Under the pieces are notes generated by a model that saw only the letters and a list, made by a program, of their open reading frames with translations, made no database searches and was not told the DNA's origin. A DNA stretch of 64,000 nucleotides, from the NCBI GenBank assembly GCA_003243455.1, contig QFQS01000002.1:372001-436000 (forward strand), given 5' to 3'. Positions 34,601-43,515 of the stretch are shown here, piece after piece; within the stretch, counting starts at the first letter, position 1, and each line of letters begins with the position of its first letter. Made by a program: the position numbers and the translations under genes. Origin of the DNA: Cereibacter sphaeroides (GTDB lineage: Bacteria > Pseudomonadota > Alphaproteobacteria > Rhodobacterales > Rhodobacteraceae).

Positions 34601-37054
34601 GTTGCAGAGGGCGAAAACACCATCGACCTGCCCGTGACCGACGAATGGGGCGCGGGCGTCTATGTCACGGCTTCCGTCCTGCGGCCGATGGATGTGGCGG
34701 CCGGGCGTAATCCGGCCCGCGCGCTGGGCCTGTCCTATGCCAGGATCGACCCCGGCAAGCGCCAGCTTGCCACCCGGATCGAGACCACGCCCGAATCCGC
34801 ACCGCGCGGTCCGCTGGATGTCGCCGTCCGCGTCGCCGGAACCGTTCCGGGCGAGACGGCCTATGTCACGCTTGCCGCCGTCGACCTCGGTATCCTGAAC
34901 CTGACCGCCTTCGAGTCCCCCGACCCCTCCGAATACTACTTCGGTCAACGTAAACTTGGCGTCGGTATCCGCGACATCTACGGTCGTCTCATCGACGGCC
35001 TGAACGGGGCCGAAGGCACCGTGCGTTCAGGCGGCGATGCCGGGGCGCAGGCGCGACTGCAGGCACCGCCTCCGACGGAACAGCTTGTGGCGGGTTTCGT
35101 AGGCCCGCTGACGGTCGATGCCGATGGCCTTGTCCGTGCCACCTTCGACATGCCGTCCTTCAACGGCACGGTCCGACTGATGGCTGTCGCCTGGACGAAA
35201 ACCGGCGTCGGTCAGGCAGAGGCGGATGTGCTGGTGCGCGACCCCGTCGTCGTTACAGCCAGCCTGCCGCGCTTCCTGTCGCCGGGCGACGAGAGCCGGC
35301 TGCTGCTGGAGATCGTCCATGCCACCGGCCCCTCGGGCCGGATGCAGCTTGGCCTGACCTCTGCGGGACTAACCCTTGGCGACGCGCCCGCGACCTTCGA
35401 TCTTGCCGACAAGGGCAAGGCGGTCTTCTCCGTCCCCGTCACCGCGATCACGGAGGGGATAGACACCATCGAGGTCAACCTGACCACGCCAGACGGCAAG
35501 ATCCTGACAAAGACCCTGACCGTCCCGGTCCAGAACAACGACCCGGAAATCGCTCGGACCAGCCGGTTTGACCTCGCCCCCGGTGCGACCTTCCTGTTCA
35601 GCCAGGACGCCTTCGCGGGCCTGATCCCCGGCACCGCCAAAGCGACGCTTGCGGTCGGCCCAATCGCGCGGCTCAACGCGCCGGGTCTTCTGGCCACGCT
35701 CGACCGCTATCCCTATGGCTGCACCGAGCAGATCACCTCGAAGGCGCTTCCGCTTCTGTATTTCGACGAGGTGGCACAGGTCATGGGGCTGGATCACGCC
35801 GAGGATCTGCGCACCCGGATCGGACAAGCCGTGGATGAGATCCTGACGAACCAGTCCGCCGAGGGCGCTTTCGGCCTCTGGAATCCCGGCCAGGGCGATC
35901 CATGGCTCGACGCCTTCGTCACCGATTTCCTGTCGCGCGCCCGCGCCCAAGGGATCGAGGTGCCCGATATCGCCTTCCGCTCCGCGCTCGACAACCTGCG
36001 CAACCAGGTGAACTACGCCCCCGATTTCGACAGCGGGGGAGAGGCGCTGGCCTATCAGCTCATGGTGCTGGCCCGCGAAGGCGCTGCCGCCATCGGCGAC
36101 CTGCGCTACTACGCCGATGTGAAGGGCGACGCCTTCACCACCGCCATCGGCGCCGCCCAATTGGGCGCTGCACTGGCAAGCTACGGCGACCAGACCCGCG
36201 CGGATGCGATGTTCACCCGCGCTGCGCGGATGACGCCGGGGCTGATGGCGGATGAGACCGTGCAGGTCTTCCGCGCCGACTACGGCACCAACCTGCGCGA
36301 TACGGCAGCCGTGCTGGCGCTGGGGATCGAGGCGGGCAGCAACGCCATCGACCGCGACGCGCTGACCACGCGCATTGCGGCCCGAAATGGCGTCATGTCC
36401 ACGCAAGAGGCGACATGGTCGCTGCTTGCCGCCCGTGCGCTCTTGTCCACCCCGAATGCCGAGGGCGTGACCCTGAACGGCCAGCCTGCCCGCGGTCCGC
36501 TGGTGCGCGTGCTCGACAGCCAGACCGCTGACCCGATTGCCGTCGCCAATACCGGCAACCGTCCGGCAACTCTGACCGTCACCGCCTTCGGTGTCCCCTC
36601 GGAACCCGAACCGGCGGGCGGCAACGGCTATGCCATCAGCCGCAGCTACTACACGTTGGAGGGCGAACCGGCTTCCATCGACAGCGTTCCCGTCGGCACC
36701 CGCCTGATCGCGGTGGTCGAGGTGACGCCCTTCGGTTCCGGCGAGGCCCGCCTGATGGTCAACGATCCCCTGCCCGCAGGGTTCGAGATCGACAACCCCA
36801 ACCTGATCCGCGGCGGCGACATCGTGGGGATGGAAGAGCTGGATCTGACCTCGGACATCGCTCATGCCGAGTTCCGGCAGGATCGCTTCCTTGCCGCTGT
36901 CGACCGGATGGATAGCTCGTCCTTCCGGCTGGGCTATATCGTCCGCGCCATCTCTCCCGGCACGTTCCACCAGCCCGCCGCTTCGGTCGAGGACATGTAT
37001 CGCCCCGACTTCCGCGCGCGCAGCAATGCGGGAAGGGTCACGGTCACCGAGTGA
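31604..37054 (+). CDS. Alpha-2-macroglobulin family protein with N-terminal PAN domain
   Basis: The 1,816-residue exported protein has a signal peptide ending near TSAQQ with no lipobox, then a PAN/apple-type domain (residues about 25-95, with paired Cys in EACERACLANDRCTALTF). The macroglobulin domains follow, then the thioester motif in YPYGCTEQ (Cys1373, Gln1376) and the complement-like C-terminal domains. Bacterial alpha-2-macroglobulins trap proteases in the periplasm, and the gene typically sits beside pbpC, as here. GGGAGG precedes the ATG; the open frame continues 19 codons upstream without support. Confidence 0.93.
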   Translation: MRALARTMLAAGLVILSLTGVTSAQQSPVPDRRFVLLENTDLPGGDLQTILDTTVEACERACLANDRCTALTFNSRNGSCFPKAGSGEPAPYAGAYSGYVLTTDPAVLAEAPQRRAELTFLGDYDIGQARAQAEGLANAHVTGTFTAEEHLQSAAEAEAQGNYADAASYVGAALNLTDSPDGWAEYARLLFEAGRPDSQYQRSYRDGALSASINAYLRSANPGQRHTALVIMGQALESIDRGRDTVQALRLAQAIQPRDDTAAMLDDAIGKYGFRITETEVQSDSARPRICATFSEDLADKGVDYSTFVQLTEPGLTVDKGGWRQLCVEGVQHGSRYAVTFREGMPAADGQTLAKSTTITQYVRDRKAQARFPGRTYVLPRAGGASIPVQTVNTRTLDLTLYAVSDRNMLRAIQDGYFSEPMQAYSEESFTGSVGAELWSGTADVGMEVNRDVTTRLPMDEAIKGLPAGIYALRAAAPGNDPYDIAPAWQWFVLSDLGVTTMSGVDGLHVFVRSLADASAKAGVSVDLISRANAILGTATTDDQGYARFDAGLTRGTGGSAPALVTLRDGQNDMAFLSLTDPEFDLSDRGVEGRETAGPVDVFLTTDRGAYRAGETVYATALTRDSEAAAVEDLPLTAILKRPDGLEYSRALADDAGAGGHVFTMPVAGSAPRGVWRIEVYADLDADPLSARTFLVEDFLPERIDFTLGLAEMPLRLGDMADLSVDARYLFGAPGADLAIEGEVLLRAAAGLTAFPGYVFGLQNQPFSAQMAPLDSDLRTNTEGLATIPVALPDVADPARPLEARFTVRVAEGSGRPVEREIIRPLEPTAPMIGIKPLFDGTLSQGAEAKFNLIAVGPGDQPVPAKVKWELTRIDTDYQWYQQFGQWQWEPVTTRTRVAEGTADLTTAPTEIAAQVEWGEFELAVERSDGDFAASSTRFSAGWYGAADATSTPDTLELSLDKPAYRPGETAKLRIVPRAAGTALVTVLSNRLIAMKAVPVAEGENTIDLPVTDEWGAGVYVTASVLRPMDVAAGRNPARALGLSYARIDPGKRQLATRIETTPESAPRGPLDVAVRVAGTVPGETAYVTLAAVDLGILNLTAFESPDPSEYYFGQRKLGVGIRDIYGRLIDGLNGAEGTVRSGGDAGAQARLQAPPPTEQLVAGFVGPLTVDADGLVRATFDMPSFNGTVRLMAVAWTKTGVGQAEADVLVRDPVVVTASLPRFLSPGDESRLLLEIVHATGPSGRMQLGLTSAGLTLGDAPATFDLADKGKAVFSVPVTAITEGIDTIEVNLTTPDGKILTKTLTVPVQNNDPEIARTSRFDLAPGATFLFSQDAFAGLIPGTAKATLAVGPIARLNAPGLLATLDRYPYGCTEQITSKALPLLYFDEVAQVMGLDHAEDLRTRIGQAVDEILTNQSAEGAFGLWNPGQGDPWLDAFVTDFLSRARAQGIEVPDIAFRSALDNLRNQVNYAPDFDSGGEALAYQLMVLAREGAAAIGDLRYYADVKGDAFTTAIGAAQLGAALASYGDQTRADAMFTRAARMTPGLMADETVQVFRADYGTNLRDTAAVLALGIEAGSNAIDRDALTTRIAARNGVMSTQEATWSLLAARALLSTPNAEGVTLNGQPARGPLVRVLDSQTADPIAVANTGNRPATLTVTAFGVPSEPEPAGGNGYAISRSYYTLEGEPASIDSVPVGTRLIAVVEVTPFGSGEARLMVNDPLPAGFEIDNPNLIRGGDIVGMEELDLTSDIAHAEFRQDRFLAAVDRMDSSSFRLGYIVRAISPGTFHQPAASVEDMYRPDFRARSNAGRVTVTE

Positions 37055-39345
37055 AAACAGAGGGCTCAGAGGGGCGTAGTGCTAAGGCTGGCGAAGGCCA
37101 TCGCCTTCGCCACGCGGTGCCGGCTCGGCTTGACGGGCCGGTGGCCCAAAGCCACCGGCCAGCGCCCGCCCCGCCCATGGCGGGCGCTTCGCACCCGCCG
37201 GGGCAGACGCTGGCCTATGGGGTCTGTGATGGAGACGATCCAGCGGACACGCCTCGCTGCGGGCGGGGAAACGCGGATCGCGTTTCTGTTTCCGCCCGGC
37301 CCGGCGTCTGGCCATCCGTCCTGATCTTCACCCTCGTCGCCTTCCTCTGGGTCGGAGCGGCAAGTCGTGACGTGGCTGAGCGCTGGATCGACGCCACGAT
37401 CCTGCCGCCGCTGGTTCTGGACAGTTCCGCCGAGGTGCTGGATCGCAACGGCACCCTTCTGCGCGCCTATACCGTGGGCGACGGACGCTGGCGTCTGGCC
37501 GTCGATCCCGGCGCGGTCGATCCGGCCTATGTGGCGATGCTGCTGAATTATGAGGATCGCCGGTTCTATGACCACTCTGGCATCGATCCCCGCGCGATCC
37601 TGCGCGCGGCATGGCAGGCGGCCACGACCGGCCGCGTCGTCTCGGGTGGTTCGACGCTGACCATGCAGGTGGCGCGTCTGCTGGAGGAAAGCGGCACCGG
37701 ACGCATGACCGGCAAATTGCGGCAAATGCGCGTGGCGCTGGCGCTGGAGCGGCGCCTGACAAAGGACCAGATCCTTGGGCTTTACCTCCACATCGCCCCC
37801 TTCGGCGGCAATCTTGAGGGTGTCCGCGCGGCCAGCCTCGCCTATTTCGGCAAGGAACCGCGCCGTCTGACCCCCGCCGAATCCGCGCTTCTGGTCGCGC
37901 TGCCGCAGGCCCCCGAATCCCGCCGCCCCGACCGCTCACCCGACCGGGCAGAGGCTGCGCGCGCCCGTGTTCTGGAGCGGACCGAGGGGGCCGCCCTGAT
38001 CGACGCGGAGCAGGCCGCCGCCGCCCGCACCGAAGCCATTCCCATCGCGCGCCGCCCGGTTCCTGCGCTGGCCCCCCACCTTGCCGACCGCGTGAGGGTG
38101 GAGAACCCGACCTCTCGCCGCATCACCACCACCCTCGACGCCCGGCTCCAGTCGCGGCTCGAACAACTCGCCGCCGAGACGGTCGCCGATAAGGGCGACC
38201 AGATGCAGGTGGCGATCCTCGTCGCCGATCACCGCTCTGGCGAAATCCTCGCCTCTGTCGGCTCCTCCGCCTATCAGGCCGATGCGCGGCAGGGCTTCGT
38301 GGATATGACGCAGGCTCTGCGCTCACCCGGATCGACGCTGAAGCCGCTGATATATGCTCTGGCCTTCGACCAGGGGCTGGCCCATCCCGAAACCCTGCTG
38401 GAAGACCGCCCGATGAGTTTCGGCGGCTATGCGCCCCAGAATTTCGACCGCGTCTTTCACGGCACCATCCGCGCGCGTGAGGCGTTACAGCTTTCGCTGA
38501 ACCTGCCCGCCGTCGCCCTGACCGATGCCATGGGTCCGGCGGCGCTATTGTCGGGCCTGCGTCGCGCCGGGGTTGAACCGGTCATTCCCGGCGACCAGCC
38601 GGGCCTTGCCGTCGCACTGGGCGGCGTCGGCGTTACCCTGCAGGACATGGTCCAGCTTTACGCGGCCCTTGCGCGCGGCGGCGTCACCCTGCCGTTGCAC
38701 GCGACCGGCGCCAACAAGGAAGGCCAGCGCGTTGTCTCTGCCCCCGCCGCCTGGCAGGTGGCCGATATCCTATCGGGCCTCGCCCCGCCACCGGGCGCGC
38801 CCGAGAACCGGCTCGCCTACAAGACCGGCACCAGCTATGGCAACCGCGACGTCTGGGCAATCGGGTTTGACGGAAGCCATGTCATCGGCGTCTGGATGGG
38901 CCGCGCCGACGGCACTCCCGTGCCGGGGGCTTTCGGCGCCGACCTTGCCGCGCCCGTGCTGTTCCAGGCCTTCAACCGCCTGAAATCCACGCTCGACCCG
39001 CTGCCCCCGCCGCCGCCTTCGACACTTCTCGTCTCGACCGCGCAGCTCTCGGCACCGCTGCAACGCTTCCGCCCCCGCAGTGCGGCCTTTGCCGCCGCCG
39101 ACCGCCCGGCGGTCGCCTTCCCGCCCGACGGGGCGCAGGTGGAACTGGTCGGTGGCAACCTTCTGGTCCGGGTCCAGGGTGGTGCGGCCCCCTTCACCTG
39201 GCTGGCCGACGGCGCACCCGTCGCCACACGCCAGCGCGGGCGCGAGGCGCTGCTGCCATTGGCGCAGGCCGGTTTCGTGACACTTTCGGTGATCGACGCG
39301 CGCGGCCAGTCGGCCCGCGCCGCCATCCGGGTAAGCCAGCCATGA
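37051..39345 (+). CDS. pbpC: Penicillin-binding protein 1C, with a repeat in its 5' end
   Basis: The protein has a membrane helix (VLIFTLVAFLWVG), a GT51 transglycosylase domain (EDRRFYDHSGIDP), a transpeptidase domain with the SxxK motif in SPGSTLKP, SLNLP and YKTGTSYGN, and a C-terminal BiPBP domain. It polymerises and cross-links peptidoglycan. The GTG at 37051 overlaps the macroglobulin stop (GTGA), but codons about 14-87 are repeat copy B. Starts at ATG 37177 or later are possible; no canonical start lies between the repeat and the helix. The length with this start is 764 residues. Confidence 0.85.
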   Translation: MKTEGSEGRSAKAGEGHRLRHAVPARLDGPVAQSHRPAPAPPMAGASHPPGQTLAYGVCDGDDPADTPRCGRGNADRVSVSARPGVWPSVLIFTLVAFLWVGAASRDVAERWIDATILPPLVLDSSAEVLDRNGTLLRAYTVGDGRWRLAVDPGAVDPAYVAMLLNYEDRRFYDHSGIDPRAILRAAWQAATTGRVVSGGSTLTMQVARLLEESGTGRMTGKLRQMRVALALERRLTKDQILGLYLHIAPFGGNLEGVRAASLAYFGKEPRRLTPAESALLVALPQAPESRRPDRSPDRAEAARARVLERTEGAALIDAEQAAAARTEAIPIARRPVPALAPHLADRVRVENPTSRRITTTLDARLQSRLEQLAAETVADKGDQMQVAILVADHRSGEILASVGSSAYQADARQGFVDMTQALRSPGSTLKPLIYALAFDQGLAHPETLLEDRPMSFGGYAPQNFDRVFHGTIRAREALQLSLNLPAVALTDAMGPAALLSGLRRAGVEPVIPGDQPGLAVALGGVGVTLQDMVQLYAALARGGVTLPLHATGANKEGQRVVSAPAAWQVADILSGLAPPPGAPENRLAYKTGTSYGNRDVWAIGFDGSHVIGVWMGRADGTPVPGAFGADLAAPVLFQAFNRLKSTLDPLPPPPPSTLLVSTAQLSAPLQRFRPRSAAFAAADRPAVAFPPDGAQVELVGGNLLVRVQGGAAPFTWLADGAPVATRQRGREALLPLAQAGFVTLSVIDARGQSARAAIRVSQP
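37090..37311 (+). repeat. 222-bp structured dispersed repeat, copy B
   Basis: This copy matches 9389-9610 in length, order of hairpins and most bases outside a variable middle (about 37200-37258). It has GGCGAAGG...CCTTCGCC, a perfect 10-bp stem GGCCGGTGGC/GCCACCGGCC and a 9-bp stem GCGCCCGCC/GGCGGGCGC, and ends in the GGGCGG/CCGCCC hairpin. It lies wholly inside the open 5' part of pbpC and spans 74 whole codons without a stop. Confidence 0.8.
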
Positions 39346-39530
39346 TCTGGCTTCTTGCCGCTACTGCCGCCGTCTTTGCCCTGTGGCTCACGCTCGTCCT
39401 GCGGATGCTTTTGCGCCTTGCCTTCGGAGTCAGGCCCGACCGGCAGGCGCTGCGGGTGCTGGCCTCGGCCACCGCGGCGACCCTTATACTGCTCGCGATC
39501 TACATCTTCGCCATCTACGCGCAAACGTGA
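39342..39530 (+). CDS. Small membrane protein downstream of pbpC
   Basis: The 62-residue protein has two hydrophobic stretches (WLLAATAAVFALWLTLVLRM and ATAATLILLAIYIFAIY) with a short basic loop between them, so it probably forms a hairpin in the membrane. Its ATG overlaps the pbpC stop (ATGA), placing it in the macroglobulin-pbpC operon. I do not recognise a named family. Confidence 0.75.
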   Translation: MIWLLAATAAVFALWLTLVLRMLLRLAFGVRPDRQALRVLASATAATLILLAIYIFAIYAQT

Positions 39531-39661
39531 TCGGCAAAACCGCCGAATCCTTGGCCCTTTTTGCTACACATCGGAAAAATTCGCGCAGGCCCCGCTGGCA
39601 ACGAATCAGCAAACCGGAAAACCGTGACCTTGGGAAACGCCCGAAAAAAGGTTTTTCAGAA

Positions 39662-40261
39662 ATGACATCTTCTCTGACCCGCCGCCATCTGCTCGCCTCG
39701 GGACTTGCCGGCGGCGCATTGCTCGCCGCGCCTGCGCTGGCCATCAACATGCCCGAAGGCTGGACCCTGCCCGAGGCCTATTTGCCCCGTGTCGTCCGTC
39801 TGTCCAACGACTTTGCCGAGAATGAAATCCATGTCGATCCGGCCAATTTCGCGCTGTATTACACGCTGCCCAAGGGCCAGGCGATCCGCTATTCCGTCGG
39901 CATCGGCAAGGGCGACCTTTACATTCCCGGCGATTTCACCATCGGCGCGAAAAAGGAATGGCCCAGCTGGACACCGACGAAAGAGATGATCGCGCGCAGC
40001 CCCGAACACTATGCGCAATACGCAAACGGCATGCCCGGTGGCCCGACCAACCCGTTGGGTGCGCGCGCGCTCTATCTGTTCGACGAGGGGATCGGCGACA
40101 CCTTCCTGCGCATCCATGGCACGCCAGAACCCTGGACCATCGGCTCGGCCGTGTCGAACGGCTGCGTCCGGCTGGTGAACGAACACGTCATGGACCTGTA
40201 CGAACGCGTGCAGCTTGGCACCCGCGCGGTGCTTTACCCCAAGACGCCCGCAGCGGCCTGA
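39662..40261 (+). CDS. L,D-transpeptidase, exported (second paralogue)
   Basis: The 199-residue YkuD protein has a double-Arg signal (LTRRHLLASGLAGG... cleaved near APALA). Unlike the 15275 paralogue it has no lipobox. The catalytic block is IHGTPEPWTIGSAVSNGCVRLV, with the His and Cys. It makes 3-3 cross-links or tethers envelope proteins. The ATG at 39662 follows AAGG; a longer upstream frame is not supported. It follows pbpC and the small membrane protein by 131 bases. Confidence 0.92.
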   Translation: MTSSLTRRHLLASGLAGGALLAAPALAINMPEGWTLPEAYLPRVVRLSNDFAENEIHVDPANFALYYTLPKGQAIRYSVGIGKGDLYIPGDFTIGAKKEWPSWTPTKEMIARSPEHYAQYANGMPGGPTNPLGARALYLFDEGIGDTFLRIHGTPEPWTIGSAVSNGCVRLVNEHVMDLYERVQLGTRAVLYPKTPAAA

Positions 40262-40267
40262 GGCGGA

Positions 40268-40287
40268 CCGGGCGCATCGGCGCCCGG
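40268..40287. terminator. Shared hairpin between convergent genes
   Basis: CCGGGCGC (40268-40275) and GCGCCCGG (40280-40287) form an 8-bp stem with an ATCG loop between the L,D-transpeptidase and peroxiredoxin genes, which converge here. No long T-run follows on either strand. Confidence 0.7.
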
Positions 40288-40297
40288 CCCTTGGCTA

Positions 40298-40957
40298 TTA
40301 CGCCTTCGGTGCCTTGGCAAAGCGCAGGTAGGGCAGCTTGATGTCCAGATCGCCGAAGCGTTCCTTCGCCTGCGCGTCGTTCAGCGACAAGGCCACGATC
40401 ACGTCCTGACCGGGCTGCCAGTTGGCAGGCGTGGCGATCGGCACGCCGTCGGTCGCCCGCACCGCATCCAGCGCGCGCAGAATCTCGGCAAAGTTGCGAC
40501 CGACCGACATCGGATAGGTCATCGTCAGGCGCACCTTCTTGTCCGGCCCGATCAGGTAGACCGTGCGCACCGTGGCGGTATGCGCCGGGGCGCGCCCCTC
40601 GCTGGGCAGGTAGTAGTCGGCAGGCAACATGTCATAGGCCTTGGCCACATCCAGCGAGACATCCTCGATCAGCGGGAAGTTCGCAGGCACGCCTGCGACC
40701 TGCTCGATATCCCGCTTCCACTTGTCGTGGTCGCCCTTGGCGTCGACCGAGACGCCGACCACCTTGGTGTTGCGCTTCTCGAACTCCTTGGCCAGTTGCG
40801 CCACCGCTCCAAGCTCGGTCGTGCAGACCGGAGTGAAGTCCTTGGGATGCGAGAAGATGATGGCATAGCCATCTCCGATCCAGTCGTGGAAAGAAATCTT
40901 CCCTTCCGTCGAATCGGCAGTGAAATCCGGTGCCGTGTCGTTGATGCGAAGCCCCAT
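40298..40957 (-). CDS. 1-Cys peroxiredoxin (Prx6 type)
   Basis: The 219-residue protein starts MGLRINDTAPDF and has the peroxidatic Cys in FSHPKDFTPVCTTELG. The length and the C-terminal domain (TYPMSVGRNFAEILRALDA) fit the Prx6 group, which usually lacks a resolving Cys. It reduces hydroperoxides in the cytoplasm with thiol or glutathione help. AAAGGAGGG stands about 6 bases before the ATG at 40957; a start seven codons earlier is not supported. It is divergent from the aldehyde dehydrogenase. Confidence 0.94.
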   Translation of the reverse strand: MGLRINDTAPDFTADSTEGKISFHDWIGDGYAIIFSHPKDFTPVCTTELGAVAQLAKEFEKRNTKVVGVSVDAKGDHDKWKRDIEQVAGVPANFPLIEDVSLDVAKAYDMLPADYYLPSEGRAPAHTATVRTVYLIGPDKKVRLTMTYPMSVGRNFAEILRALDAVRATDGVPIATPANWQPGQDVIVALSLNDAQAKERFGDLDIKLPYLRFAKAPKA

Positions 40958-41143
40958 GGAACCCTCCTTTAGGAACACGTGCCAAGCAGATAGCCGCTTA
41001 TCGCGCGAACTTCACCCCCCTTGGCAGACGCGGACACGCGAAAGAAACGCCTGTTTTCTGTCAGGCCTGTCGTTGGAAATTCCTTCCTCCCTTGCGGCCC
41101 GTCGGGGCGAATGACAAGTTATGATCAAATGCAGGAGGAAGCC

Positions 41144-42601
41144 ATGATCGAGAAACGCGATTTCTATATCAACGGACGCTGGGTTGCCCCCGCCAAGGCG
41201 CGCGACTGCAGCGTCATCAACCCGTCGAACGAAGAGGTCTGCGCAGTCATCTCGCTGGGTGATCAGGCCGATACCGATGCCGCCGTCGCCGCCGCCAAGG
41301 CCGCCTTCCCCACGTGGTCTGTCAGCCCCCATGCGCAGCGTATCGCCGTGGTCGAGGGCATCCTTGCCCAGTACGAAAAGCGCAAGGAAGAGATGGCAGA
41401 GGCCATCAGCATCGAGATGGGCGCACCCATCGACATGGCGCTTGCAGATCAGGCCGCCTGCCTGCCATGGCACCTGAAGAACTTCCTGACCGCCTTCAAG
41501 CACATGGAATTCATCCGCCCGCTTGGTCCCCATGCGCCGAACGACCGGATCGCGCTTGAACCCATCGGCGTCGTTGGCCTGATCACGCCGTGGAACTGGC
41601 CGATGAACCAGGTCACGCTCAAGGTCATCCCGGCGTTGCTGGCGGGCTGCACCTGCGTGCTGAAACCGTCCGAGGAATCGCCGCTGTCCTCGATGCTGTT
41701 CGCTGAGTTCTGCCATGATGCGGGCGTGCCCGCGGGCGTGTTCAATCTGGTGAACGGCGATGGCGCGGGTGTCGGTACGCAGCTTTCAGTCCATCCCGAC
41801 ATCCAGATGATCTCCTTCACCGGTTCAACCCGCGCCGGCCGCGCCATTTCCAAGGCGGCTGCCGAGACGATGAAGCGCGTGACGCTGGAGCTGGGTGGCA
41901 AGGGCGCGAACCTGATCTTCGCCGATGCCGACGATCGCGCGGTGGAACGCGGCGTGCGCCACATGATGAACAACTCGGGCCAAAGCTGCAACGCGCCCTC
42001 GCGGATGCTGGTCGAACGTCCGGTCTATGACCGCGCTGTCGAAATCGCGACCGAGATCGCCAATTCGATCAAGGTCGGTCCGGCTAGCGAACCCGGCAAA
42101 CACATCGGCCCGGTCGTGAACAAGCGCCAGTGGGATCAGATCCAGGGCTATATCCAGAAGGGCATCGACGAAGGTGCGCGCCTTGTCGCCGGTGGCCCCG
42201 GCCTGCCCGAAGGCTTCAACCGCGGCTTTTACGTGAAGCCGACAGTGTTCGCCGACGTCACCCCCGGCATGACCATCGAACGCGAAGAAATCTTCGGCCC
42301 CGTCCTGTCGATCCTGCCCTTCGATACCGAGGAAGAGGCGGTGCGCATCGCCAATGACACGCCCTATGGCTTGACCAACTATGTCCAAAGCCAGGACGGC
42401 GCGCGCCGCAACCGCCTTGCCCGTCAGCTTGTGGCGGGCATGGTCGAGATGAACGGCAAGTCCCGCGGCGCCGGAGCACCCTTCGGCGGCGTCAAGGCAT
42501 CGGGACGCGCGCGTGAAGGCGGTCATTGGGGGATCGAGGAATTCCTTGAACCCAAGGCCATCTCGGGCTGGGACAGCACGAGCGATATCGCCGCCGAATG
42601 A
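41144..42601 (+). CDS. NAD(P)-dependent aldehyde dehydrogenase
   Basis: The 485-residue protein has all ALDH elements: GVVGLITPWNWPMNQ, the NAD-binding FTGSTRAGRAI, catalytic Glu in ELGGKGANLIF, catalytic Cys in NSGQSCNAPSRM, and EIFGPVLSILPF. It oxidises an aldehyde to the acid; the substrate is not determined. The ATG at 41144 follows GGAGG; the frame extends 41 codons upstream without support. The next gene overlaps it by ATGA. Confidence 0.93.
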   Translation: MIEKRDFYINGRWVAPAKARDCSVINPSNEEVCAVISLGDQADTDAAVAAAKAAFPTWSVSPHAQRIAVVEGILAQYEKRKEEMAEAISIEMGAPIDMALADQAACLPWHLKNFLTAFKHMEFIRPLGPHAPNDRIALEPIGVVGLITPWNWPMNQVTLKVIPALLAGCTCVLKPSEESPLSSMLFAEFCHDAGVPAGVFNLVNGDGAGVGTQLSVHPDIQMISFTGSTRAGRAISKAAAETMKRVTLELGGKGANLIFADADDRAVERGVRHMMNNSGQSCNAPSRMLVERPVYDRAVEIATEIANSIKVGPASEPGKHIGPVVNKRQWDQIQGYIQKGIDEGARLVAGGPGLPEGFNRGFYVKPTVFADVTPGMTIEREEIFGPVLSILPFDTEEEAVRIANDTPYGLTNYVQSQDGARRNRLARQLVAGMVEMNGKSRGAGAPFGGVKASGRAREGGHWGIEEFLEPKAISGWDSTSDIAAE

Positions 42602-43332
42602 GACTGGCCGTCCTCGCGGACATCCACGGTAACATCGACGCACTTCGTGCCGTTGCCCAGGATCTGAAAACGCAGTCGCCCGACCTGACGGTCAATCTGG
42701 GCGACTGCCTTTCCGGTCCGCTATGGCCCGCCGAGACCGCCGACTATCTGATAGCCGCGAACTGGCCGACCGTTCGCGGCAATCATGACCGCTGGCTGAC
42801 CAGCCCGCTTGATCCCCCCGGACCATGGGAAATTGACACGCTGCCTCACCTGGCGCCCGCCCATCACACCTGGCTGGCATCTCTGCCCCCGACGCTGTCG
42901 GTCGAGGGGGCCTTCCTGTGCCACGCTACGCCGCAGGACGACACCACCTACTGGCTGCACCACGTCCGCCCGGACGGCACCTTCGCATCCAGCCCGCGTG
43001 CGCGCATCGCCGAACTGGCTGGCGACCGACCGGAGCGCCTTCTCCTGTGCGGCCACACCCACCTTGCCGCCGCAGCGTGCCTGCCGGATGGCCGGCTGGT
43101 GCTGAACCCAGGCTCGGTCGGCGCTCCGGGCTATGAGGATGACCACCCCGTCTACCACCGGGTGGAGGCAGGCACCCCGCATGCCAGCTACGCGATCCTC
43201 GACCAAAAGGGCGATGACTGGTCGGTCACCTTCCGTCGCATTCCCTACGACACCGGCCCCGCAATAGCCCGCGCCGCCGATCAGCGCGACTGGGCCTCGG
43301 CTCTCGCCAGCGGCTGGCTGCCAGAGGTCTAG
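42598..43332 (+). CDS. Metallophosphoesterase family protein
   Basis: The 244-residue protein has the five calcineurin-like motifs: DIHGN, NLGDCLSGP, RGNHD, and late GHTH with GSVG. This resembles the small YfcE-like phosphodiesterases. It binds two metal ions and hydrolyses phosphoesters; the natural substrate is unknown. Its ATG overlaps the aldehyde dehydrogenase stop. Confidence 0.9.
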   Translation: MRLAVLADIHGNIDALRAVAQDLKTQSPDLTVNLGDCLSGPLWPAETADYLIAANWPTVRGNHDRWLTSPLDPPGPWEIDTLPHLAPAHHTWLASLPPTLSVEGAFLCHATPQDDTTYWLHHVRPDGTFASSPRARIAELAGDRPERLLLCGHTHLAAAACLPDGRLVLNPGSVGAPGYEDDHPVYHRVEAGTPHASYAILDQKGDDWSVTFRRIPYDTGPAIARAADQRDWASALASGWLPEV

Positions 43333-43515
43333 ACCGGCCTTTGGCCAGATGCGGGGAATTCCCTACGCATTTTGTCTACATACCAAAGCCATACCGCTCC
43401 CATACCGTTTCCAGACATTGCGTTTCCGACATTTTGCGCCCTGCTCAGGTCGCCGCCTGCACTGCTGCCTTGTCCCCGCGCCCTAGCATGAACCTGCACG
43501 CCAGGAGCCTTCGCA

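Noticed and set aside
32606..34948. A 780-codon open frame opposite the macroglobulin gene
   Set aside because: It is antisense to a gene with signal peptide, PAN and thioester motifs and shows no domain.
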